Source: Cellulomonas sp. B6 (lineage in GTDB: Bacteria; Actinomycetota; Actinomycetes; Actinomycetales; Cellulomonadaceae). Taken from it: DNA of 48,392 bases. Shown here piece after piece: positions 24,356 to 32,460 of this stretch (its first letter is position 1; the number at the start of each line of letters is the position of its first letter). The notes beneath the pieces are model-generated. The model saw nothing but the letters and a program-made list of their open reading frames with translations, was not told where the DNA came from and made no database searches. The DNA lies in NCBI RefSeq assembly GCF_001462455.1, contig NZ_LNTD01000143.1, positions 1 to 48,392 on the forward strand, in the 5' to 3' direction. The translations under genes were made by a program, and so were the position numbers.

Positions 24356-25915
24356 GTGCCGGCACGACCCGAGCCCACGCCGTCGCGGGGCACGACGTCC
24401 GCGCCCGGTGACGCGTCCCCGGGCGCCGTGCCTGCGAGCGCCGCACCGACGTCCGGGGCGACGAGCGCCGGACCGGCTGCGTCGGCGGACGCGTCACGTC
24501 CCGCCACCGCGCGCCGTGCCCTGCGCGCGGCGTCCGCGAGGGCACGCGCTCTCGCGCCGACGTGGTCGCTGCCGCTGGGGGTCGGCACGCTCGTCGCCGT
24601 CGTGTGCACGCTCTACTCGCGGGCGCAGTGGGACGCGTTCGTCGTGCGGTCCTGGGACCTGGGCATCTTCACGCAGCTCGCGGCGCGGTACGCGCACCTC
24701 GAGGCGCCGGTCGTGACCATCAAGGGTCCCGCGTACAACCTGCTGGGCGACCACTTCCACCCGCTGCTCGTGCTGCTCGGGCCCGTCTACGCGGTGTTCT
24801 CGTCGGCGTTCACGCTGCTCGTCGTGCAGAACGTGCTGCTCGGTGTCGCGGCGGTCGTCGTGACCCGCGCCGCGGTCCCGGTGCTGGGGCGGGTGGTCGG
24901 CGGGCTCGTCGGGCTCGCGTTCGGGCTGAGCTGGGGCCTGCAGTACGCGGTCGAGGCGCAGTTCCACGAGATCGCGTTCGCGGTGCCGCTGCTGGCCCTC
25001 GCGCTCGCGGGCGTGCTGCACCGGCGCTGGCGTACGGCCGTCGTCGCCGGGGCGCTGCTCGTCCTGGTCAAGGAGGACCTGGGGCTGACCACGGCGGTGC
25101 TCGGCGTGCTCCTCGCGTGGCGTGCACGGCGTGCGTCGTACCTGTGGCTCTCGGCATGGGGGGTCGGGGCGTTCGTCCTCGCGACGCGCGTGGTGCTGCC
25201 CGCGCTCAACCCCGCCGGTGAGTGGGCCTACGGGTCGCGGCTCGACGTGCTCGCGGCGCTGTCGGACCCGCTCGCGCTGTACGCGCCCGCCAAGGCGTAC
25301 ACGCTCTGGCTGCTCGTCGTCGTGACGGGCGCGATCGCCCTGCGGTCACCGTTCGTGCTGGTCGCGGGCCCGACGCTCGCGTGGCGGTTCCTGTCCGCCG
25401 AGCCCGGCTACTGGGAGCCGACCTGGCACTACAGCGCCGTGCTCATGCCGGTCGCGTACCTCGCGATGCTCGACGGTGTCGACCGGGCGCGGCGCGGTCG
25501 CCTCGGGTGGCTGCGGCGCTACGCGCGGTACGCCCCGGCGGTCGGACTGACCGCGTCGCTCGTGCTGCTGCCGCAGTGGCCGTTGTGGCAGCTGACGAAC
25601 CCCGGCCTGCACTTCGCGGCGCCGCGCGCCGACGCCGCCCGCGCGACCCTCGCGGCCGTCCCCGACGGTGCGGTCGTCGAGACCGACGTCGGCCTCATGT
25701 CGTACCTCGTCGACCGCACCGACGTGTACTACCTCGGCAACCGCAACCCCGTGCCCGACTACCTCGTCATCGACCGCGTCGGCGGCGGTACGCCCCAGGA
25801 GTGGGGCGACGTCCTGCAGGTCGCGCAGCTGCTGCACCCCGGCGCGACGTTCGAGGTCGTGCACGTGCAGGACGGGTACGAGGTCGCGCGGGTAGTCGAC
25901 GGCGACGGCTCGTGA
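24356..25915 (+). CDS. DUF2079 polytopic membrane protein
   Basis: This 519-residue protein has an N-terminal cytoplasmic A/T/S/P-rich stretch (about 65 residues), then about nine to ten hydrophobic helices. Family features are SRAQWDAFVVRSWDLGIFTQLAARYAHLEAP, KGPAYNLLGDHFHPLLVLLGPVYAV, and WGLQYAVEAQFHEIAFAVPLLALAL, the conserved His/Asp-containing loops of DUF2079. The extracellular-looking C-terminal domain (VETDVGLMSYLVDRTDVYYLGN) follows. DUF2079 proteins are distant relatives of GT-C glycosyltransferases; that role is not established. The GTG at 24356 has GGGAGG just upstream. Confidence 0.85.
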   Translation: MPARPEPTPSRGTTSAPGDASPGAVPASAAPTSGATSAGPAASADASRPATARRALRAASARARALAPTWSLPLGVGTLVAVVCTLYSRAQWDAFVVRSWDLGIFTQLAARYAHLEAPVVTIKGPAYNLLGDHFHPLLVLLGPVYAVFSSAFTLLVVQNVLLGVAAVVVTRAAVPVLGRVVGGLVGLAFGLSWGLQYAVEAQFHEIAFAVPLLALALAGVLHRRWRTAVVAGALLVLVKEDLGLTTAVLGVLLAWRARRASYLWLSAWGVGAFVLATRVVLPALNPAGEWAYGSRLDVLAALSDPLALYAPAKAYTLWLLVVVTGAIALRSPFVLVAGPTLAWRFLSAEPGYWEPTWHYSAVLMPVAYLAMLDGVDRARRGRLGWLRRYARYAPAVGLTASLVLLPQWPLWQLTNPGLHFAAPRADAARATLAAVPDGAVVETDVGLMSYLVDRTDVYYLGNRNPVPDYLVIDRVGGGTPQEWGDVLQVAQLLHPGATFEVVHVQDGYEVARVVDGDGS

Positions 25916-26088
25916 GCGGCTCGTCCCGGGCCCGGACGCTCGTCGGCGTGACGCTGCTGGCGCTCGCCGCGACGTCCGCGCTCGTCCTGCTCCTCCAGCC
26001 CTGGGCGACGTGCCCCGACGACGACGTGCCCCCGGCAGGACTCGAACCTGCAACCGACGGATTAGAAGGCCGTTGCTCTATCCATTGA
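25912..26088 (+). CDS. Possible 58-residue membrane peptide running antisense into tRNA-Arg
   Basis: A GTG overlapping the DUF2079 stop (GTGA) opens a frame with a basic start VSGSSRARTL, one hydrophobic helix VGVTLLALAATSALVLLLQPW, then CPDDDVPPAGLEP. From about codon 39 it reads through the complement of the tRNA-Arg gene and its stop TGA lies within it. The coupled start and clean helix favour a real gene; the tRNA overlap argues against it or suggests an originally longer one. Confidence 0.35.
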   Translation: MSGSSRARTLVGVTLLALAATSALVLLLQPWATCPDDDVPPAGLEPATDGLEGRCSIH

Positions 26089-26099
26089 GCTACGGGGGC
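26027..26099 (-). tRNA. tRNA-Arg (anticodon UCU)
   Basis: Acceptor GCCCCCG/CGGGGGC is perfect with discriminator A; the anticodon loop CTTCTAA gives UCU. The T-arm GCAGG-TTCGAGT-CCTGC is intact. The last anticodon-stem pair (31-39) is a C-T mismatch, which I recall from other actinobacterial tRNA-Arg(UCU). CCA is not encoded. Confidence 0.94.
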
Positions 26100-26110
26100 C
26101 AGTGCCGACC

Positions 26111-26116
26111 ACCCTA
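26111..26116 (-). promoter_or_regulatory. -10 box for tRNA-Arg (TAGGGT)
   Basis: TAGGGT on the minus strand ends 11 nt before the mature tRNA 5' end. Confidence 0.45.
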
Positions 26117-26248
26117 GTGGTGCACCCACCGGCGTCGGGGGAGTCCGTCGCCCGTGCGGGGCCGTCGGGCGGCGTCCGCGCACCCCGGTGTGACGAGTCC
26201 GCGGCGCGTCACCCGCGTGCCGCGTTTGGCCTGGTCAGATGTGGCACC

Positions 26249-26254
26249 GACAAT
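26249..26254 (+). promoter_or_regulatory. Weak -10 box (GACAAT) before first dynamin-like gene
   Basis: GACAAT keeps the A2 and T6 of the TANNNT box and ends 6 nt before the GTG at 26261, the register used elsewhere in the window. Confidence 0.3.
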
Positions 26255-26260
26255 GGTCCT

Positions 26261-27970
26261 GTGAGTGCGCCGCCCGGAACCGAGCCCGCGCGGTCGTCCG
26301 CGCCCGCGTCGGGCCGCGCCGTGCCCCCGTCGTCGGGTGCCGCGGCTGCCGACATGCTCGCGCGCCCGCTCGCCCAGACGTCGCTGCTGGACGCCGTGCG
26401 GGACCTGCGCCGCGACGTCGAGGCGACCGCGTTCCCGCTGGAGATCGCCGGTGTCGACGCCGCACGCGGCTCGCGTGCTCGGCTCGTCGACCAGCTCGAC
26501 GAGCACCTGGTGCCGCGGCTCACCGAGCTGTCCGCACCCGCCGTCGTCGTCGTCGCCGGGTCGACCGGCGCCGGCAAGTCGACCCTCGTGAACTCGCTGG
26601 TGGGGCGCGAGGTGACGGCCGCGGGCGTGCTGCGGCCCACGACGCGCGAACCGGTGCTCGTGCACCACCCGCTCGACGCGGACCTGCTGTCGCACCACCC
26701 CGTGCTCGAGGAGGTCGAGGCCGTCGCGGCCGAGACCGTGCCGCGCGGCATCGCGATCCTCGACGCCCCCGACCTCGACTCGGTGCTCGAGTCCAACCGC
26801 GACACCGCGCACCGCCTGCTCGAGGCCGCCGACCTGTGGCTGTTCGTCACGACCGCCGCGCGGTACGGCGACGCGCTGCCGTGGCAGGTGCTCGAGGCGG
26901 CGGTCGAGCGTTCGACGTCCGTCGCGATGGTCCTCAACCGCGTCCCCGCGGCGTCGCTGCCGACCGTGCGCGGGGACCTGCTCGACCGGCTGCGCGTGCA
27001 CGGCCTGGCCGGGTCCCCGCTGTTCGTCATCCCCGACGTCGGCCCGCACGCCGGGCCGCTGGCGCCGAGCGCCGTCGCGCCCGTGCTCCGGTGGCTCACG
27101 ATGCTCGCCGGCCCGGACCGTGCGCGCACCGTCGTCGCCCGCACCCTGCGCGGTGCGCTCGACGCGCTGCGGCCGTGGGTCGACGAGCTGGCCGAGGCCG
27201 TGCAGGACCAGGTGGACGCCGCGCAGCACGTGGCCCGGGTGCTCGACGACGCGACGACCGAGCCGGGCGCCGCGGCGGCGGACACGATCGCCGCGGGCGC
27301 CGTCGCGGACGGCGCGGTGCGCGCCCGCTGGGCCGGGCTGCGCGCCGCGAAGGCACCGTTCGCGCGCGTCGTGGGGCGGTCGGGCCGGGTGCGGGGGTCC
27401 GCGCGCACGGGCCGGGCGCGCTCGGCCGCGGCCGGTCCGGCGCTCGTCGACCTCACGGAGTCGGCGACGGCCGTGCTGACGGCGATCGGGCAGCGCGCGG
27501 GCGAGGAGCTGCGCGCCGCGCTGACCGGTCCCGCGGCCCCGGCGGGCGGCGCGTCGGTGCTCGCGCGCTGGCCGTCCCACGAGTCGGGGCGCGCCGCCGC
27601 GGCCGAGCGTGCCGCACGTGCGTGGGTCGGTGAGGGCGCGCGCGTCACCCGGACCGTGCTCGCGGCGGGGGCGGCCGACGCCCGCCGCCGTGCCCAGGTC
27701 GCCAAGGCCGTGGGCGAGGACGCGCTGACGGCCGTCGCGCTCACCGCTGCCGCGGGTGTCGACGACGCCGCCGAGACGGTCCGGGCGCTGCTCGGCACCG
27801 CGGGCGACGACCTCGTGACGCAGCTGCGGGAGGACCTCGTGCGGCGCGCCCGCGCGCAGGTCGACGTCGAGCGCACCGCGGCCGACGCCGCGCTCGACGA
27901 CCAGGACCTCGCCGAGGACGCGTCGTCGCGGCTGCGGCTCCGCCTCGCCGTGCTCAAGGGGCTGACGTGA
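26261..27970 (+). CDS. Dynamin-like P-loop GTPase, first of pair 1 (DynA-like)
   Basis: This 569-residue protein has a G-domain after a 30-residue disordered arm: P-loop GSTGAGKST (100-108) in VVVVAGSTGAGKSTLVNSL, switch-I-like RPTTR (125-129), and a G3-like LDAPDLDS (167-174) in which the usual DxxG glycine is replaced by Asp. The G4 position reads LNRVP (225-229), lacking the Asp that reads guanine, so nucleotide specificity is uncertain. The C-terminal half is long, Ala/Arg-rich and helical, as in bacterial dynamin-like proteins. No membrane helix is seen. It overlaps its partner by GTGA. In Streptomyces the dynA-dynB pair supports FtsZ rings at sporulation septa; a role in division or membrane remodelling here is inference. 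Confidence 0.72.
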   Translation: MSAPPGTEPARSSAPASGRAVPPSSGAAAADMLARPLAQTSLLDAVRDLRRDVEATAFPLEIAGVDAARGSRARLVDQLDEHLVPRLTELSAPAVVVVAGSTGAGKSTLVNSLVGREVTAAGVLRPTTREPVLVHHPLDADLLSHHPVLEEVEAVAAETVPRGIAILDAPDLDSVLESNRDTAHRLLEAADLWLFVTTAARYGDALPWQVLEAAVERSTSVAMVLNRVPAASLPTVRGDLLDRLRVHGLAGSPLFVIPDVGPHAGPLAPSAVAPVLRWLTMLAGPDRARTVVARTLRGALDALRPWVDELAEAVQDQVDAAQHVARVLDDATTEPGAAAADTIAAGAVADGAVRARWAGLRAAKAPFARVVGRSGRVRGSARTGRARSAAAGPALVDLTESATAVLTAIGQRAGEELRAALTGPAAPAGGASVLARWPSHESGRAAAAERAARAWVGEGARVTRTVLAAGAADARRRAQVAKAVGEDALTAVALTAAAGVDDAAETVRALLGTAGDDLVTQLREDLVRRARAQVDVERTAADAALDDQDLAEDASSRLRLRLAVLKGLT

Positions 27971-29535
27971 GCGACGACCCGACCGGCACGACGACCGTCC
28001 CCTCGGCACCCGGTGCCGAGGTGACCGGCGCGTCCCCGCACCCGGACGCCGTGGCGCCGGGTGCCGTCCGGGGTGCCCTGACGGCCGAGCTCGAGGCCCG
28101 CGTCGAGGCGATCGACGGTGCGCTCACGGTCGCCGGCACCCGCGTCGACCCCGAGGTCGTCGCCCGGGTGGCCACGACGGTCGACCGGGTGCGTGAACGT
28201 CTGGCGCTCGGCGTCGACCACACCGTCGTCGCGCTCGCGGGCGGCACCGGGTCCGGCAAGTCCAGCCTCTTCAACGCGGTCAGCGGGCTGCGCTTCGCCG
28301 ACGTCGGGGTGCGCCGGCCGACGACGTCGCGCGTCACCGCGTGCGTGTGGGGCGGCGATGGTGACGACCTGCTCGACTGGATCGGCGTGGACGACGAGCA
28401 CCGCATCGAGCGCGAGAGCCTGCTCGACGGCGACAGCGAGGCGTCGCTGCGCGGTCTGGTGCTGCTCGACCTGCCGGACCACGACTCGATCGCCCCCGAG
28501 CACCGCGACGTCGTCGACCGCGTGCTGCCGCAGGTCGACCTGCTGGTGTGGGTCGTGGACCCGCAGAAGTACGCCGACGACGCGCTGCACTCGGGCTACC
28601 TGCGTCGCATGACCGGACGCGACGCGTCGATGCTGCTCGTGCTCAACCAGGTCGACACCGTGCCGGTGGCCGTGCGGGCCGACCTCGCCGCCGACGTCCG
28701 CCGGCTGCTCGTCGAGGACGGGCTGCCCGACGTGGCCGTGCACGAGGTGTCGACCGTGACGGGCGAGGGCGTCGTCGAGCTGCGCGACGTGCTGGCCGCG
28801 GCGGTCGCACGACGCTCGGTGGCCGCGGTGCACGCCGACGCCGAGCTCGCCGACGCCGCGCGGGTCGTGCAGTCGCAGGTGGCGGCGCGCGACCCCGCGC
28901 CGGGGGCGCTGGCGCTCGGCGTCGTGGTCGACCGGCTCGCGTCGGCCGCGGGCCTGTCCGCCGTCGGTGCCGCGGTCGCGGCCTCGGTGCGCGGCGGTGC
29001 CACGCGTGCGCCGCGGCTGGGGGACGTGCACGCCGACGGCGTGGGCCTGGCGCGTGCGTCGTGGCTGTCGAGCGTGACGCAGGGCCTGCCCTCGCGGTGG
29101 TCCGCCGACCTGCGCGACCGCGTCGCGACGACGGCCGAGCTCCGGCTCGCCGTCACGGACGCGCTCGCGCACGTGCCGCTGGCCGTGCGCCGGTCGCGTG
29201 CCGCGGACACGCTCCTCGGTCTGGCCGCCGTGGTCGCCGTGGGTGCGCTCGTGCTCGCGGGGCTGCTGGTCGCCGACGCCGCGGGGACGGCGGTGCCGTG
29301 GGCGCCGACCGGCGTCGTGGTGGCGGCCGCGGTCGCCGGGGCGGTCGTGCTGCTGGTGCTCTCGACGCTCGTGCGTCGCCGGGCGGCGGCGACCCGGGGC
29401 GCGCGCGTGGTCGCGGAGGGGCGGGCGGCGCTCGAGTCCGTGGCGCGGGTGCGGCTGCTGGCGCCCACGCAGGACGTGCTCGCGGAGCACCGCCAGGCGC
29501 GCGAGCTCGCGCAGCGGGCCCTCGGCACCGACTGA
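27967..29535 (+). CDS. Membrane-anchored Era/dynamin-like GTPase, second of pair 1 (DynB-like)
   Basis: This 522-residue GTPase has P-loop GGTGSGKSS (92-100), RRPTTS (116-121), a G3-like LLDLPDHDS (166-174, DLPD rather than DLPG), LLVWVVDPQKYADDALH (about 192-208) and G4-like LNQVD (226-230). Two transmembrane helices (about 414-436 and 447-467) form a hairpin near the C-terminus, followed by a basic, helical cytoplasmic tail. This is the arrangement expected for a dynamin-family member that holds its partner at the membrane. It is translationally coupled to the preceding gene, so the two probably act as one complex. Confidence 0.78.
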   Translation: MSDDPTGTTTVPSAPGAEVTGASPHPDAVAPGAVRGALTAELEARVEAIDGALTVAGTRVDPEVVARVATTVDRVRERLALGVDHTVVALAGGTGSGKSSLFNAVSGLRFADVGVRRPTTSRVTACVWGGDGDDLLDWIGVDDEHRIERESLLDGDSEASLRGLVLLDLPDHDSIAPEHRDVVDRVLPQVDLLVWVVDPQKYADDALHSGYLRRMTGRDASMLLVLNQVDTVPVAVRADLAADVRRLLVEDGLPDVAVHEVSTVTGEGVVELRDVLAAAVARRSVAAVHADAELADAARVVQSQVAARDPAPGALALGVVVDRLASAAGLSAVGAAVAASVRGGATRAPRLGDVHADGVGLARASWLSSVTQGLPSRWSADLRDRVATTAELRLAVTDALAHVPLAVRRSRAADTLLGLAAVVAVGALVLAGLLVADAAGTAVPWAPTGVVVAAAVAGAVVLLVLSTLVRRRAAATRGARVVAEGRAALESVARVRLLAPTQDVLAEHRQARELAQRALGTD

Positions 29536-29695
29536 CGTCGAGCGGTCCCGCACCGCCCCCGAGCCGCCCACGGTCCCGCGCGCCGGCCGCTCGTCCCCGT
29601 GTGCGGGGATCGCGCCGACCCCGCGGTCGCGCCCCGCGTCCACGATGGCCGCACACGCCCCGGACGGCCGGGGCCGTACGGACAGGGGACACGCG

Positions 29696-30310
29696 ATGGG
29701 AACGCACACGCAGGACGTCACGGTCGTGGGGTGGGTCGGTTCCGACCTGCGCACCTACCACCTCGACGGGATCGGTGGCGTGCCGTACACGCAGTTCCGG
29801 CTCGCCTCGACGCGCCGCGTGGTGGACCGCCAGACGGGCGGCTTCCGCGACGGCCCGACGCTCTGGTTCACGGTCAAGGCGTGGCGCACCGCCGCGACCA
29901 ACCTCGCGGCCTCGCTGCGCAAGGGCGACCCGGTGGTGGTCGTGGGCAGGCTCGCGCAGTCCGAGTGGGTCGCGCAGGACGGCACGCCGCGCTCCGAGCT
30001 CGTGCTCGAGGCGCTGTCCGTCGGGCACGACCTCACGTTCGGGACGGCGCAGTTCCGCCGGAGCATGGCCGGCGCGCGGCGCCGGGACGACGAGCAGGGC
30101 ACGACCGACGTGACGGGTCTCGCCGAGGCGCCGGCGGGCCTGGTCGACGACCCGTGGGCGTCCGCGCCCGAGCCGCCGGCCTCCGACGAGCCCGACGAGC
30201 CCGCCGACGTGACCGACGACCTCCTCGAGGACGCGGGTGTGGGTGCGGCGGACACGGACACGGACGCGGACGAGACGCGCGGCGTCCCGGCGCTGGCCGG
30301 ACGCGCCTGA
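29696..30310 (+). CDS. Single-stranded DNA-binding protein paralogue (SsbB-like)
   Basis: This 204-residue protein has an N-terminal OB-fold of the SSB family: VTVVGWVGSDLRTYHLDGIGG, YTQFRLASTRRVVDR, LWFTVKAWRTAATNLAASLRKGDPVVVVGRLAQSEWVAQDGTPRSELVLEALSVGHDL. From about residue 125 it is disordered and acidic, but it ends RGVPALAGRA instead of the DDDxPF-type tip that recruits repair and replication enzymes in the main SSB. That matches the second SSB of actinobacteria (the mycobacterial SSBb gene also adjoins ettA). AGGGGA precedes the ATG. Confidence 0.85.
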   Translation: MGTHTQDVTVVGWVGSDLRTYHLDGIGGVPYTQFRLASTRRVVDRQTGGFRDGPTLWFTVKAWRTAATNLAASLRKGDPVVVVGRLAQSEWVAQDGTPRSELVLEALSVGHDLTFGTAQFRRSMAGARRRDDEQGTTDVTGLAEAPAGLVDDPWASAPEPPASDEPDEPADVTDDLLEDAGVGAADTDTDADETRGVPALAGRA

Positions 30311-30315
30311 TCGCC

Positions 30316-30321
30316 TAGGCT
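30316..30321 (+). promoter_or_regulatory. -10 box for ettA (TAGGCT) with long leader
   Basis: TAGGCT is a good -10 but lies 126 nt before the ettA start, predicting a leader of about 120 nt, unlike the leaderless genes nearby. Confidence 0.4.
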
Positions 30322-30447
30322 GGTGGATCGGCATCCGGCGCCGCCGGCCGGCACCCGCGCACCCCACCGTGCCTCACCCGCACGCCGGTGCGCGCGCGTC
30401 CCGGCCCGCGGCGCCACCACGACTCACCAGGAGCGGACGAGCACCCA

Positions 30448-32130
<1,683 letters not shown>

Positions 32131-32193
32131 CACCGTCGGGGGTCGCCGGGACGTCGTGCACCGACGTCGTCGGGACCCGACCCGCACGGACCT

Positions 32194-32228
32194 GCAGGGC
32201 CCGGACGCCACGTGCGCCCGGGCCCTGC
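32194..32228 (+). terminator. Hairpin after ettA
   Basis: GCAGGGCCCGG (32194-32204) pairs perfectly with CCGGGCCCTGC (32218-32228) across a 13-nt loop, 64 nt after the ettA stop. Confidence 0.65.
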
Positions 32229-32313
32229 GGCGTCCCGGCCCGACACCGTCGGTCCCGACCGCGGCGCCTCGCGACGTCGGTACGGCCACGATGTCGGCGC
32301 GTCCACGACGTCG

Positions 32314-32347
32314 CACGTCCACGTCGTCGGCACGTCCACGTCGTCGG
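32314..32347. repeat. 17-bp tandem repeat, two units
   Basis: CACGTCCACGTCGTCGG occurs at 32314-32330 and again directly at 32331-32347, preceded by a diverged GTCCACGACGTCG (32301-32313). Confidence 0.8.
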
Positions 32348-32448
32348 CTTGCCCCGACGTCGACGCGTCGGCCGAGCTCCCTGCCCCGAGCGGCCGCCGG
32401 GCCTTTGCCACGCGGTGGTTCCGCCGGGCCGCCCGGCCCCTGCTCGGG

Positions 32449-32454
32449 CAGACT
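32449..32454 (+). promoter_or_regulatory. -10-like box (CAGACT) for second dynamin pair
   Basis: CAGACT ends 6 nt before the ATG at 32461, the same hexamer and spacing as upstream of the genes at 39703. Confidence 0.4.
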
Positions 32455-32460
32455 GGCGCC

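Larger units (their letters stand above)
32131..32460. other. 330-bp intergenic region between ettA and second dynamin pair
   Basis: I see no convincing gene. It holds the ettA terminator hairpin (32194-32228), a 17-bp perfect tandem repeat (32314-32330 and 32331-32347, with a decayed copy before it from 32301), several CGTCG-rich runs, and the CAGACT box of the next gene (32449-32454). Confidence 0.7.

Noticed and set aside
26261-27970. ABC-transporter annotation often given to such P-loop proteins
   Set aside because: There is no ABC signature (LSGGQ-like) or Q/H-loop. The RPTT and DxPD motifs after the P-loop fit a TRAFAC/dynamin-type GTPase.
26209-29754. Minus-strand open frame of about 1180 codons opposite the first dynamin-like pair
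   Set aside because: Its composition (Arg/Ser/Ala/Thr runs) is a by-product of G/C third positions in the real genes. It has no family motif and spans intergenic DNA. The similar frame at 30424-33816 is rejected for the same reason.
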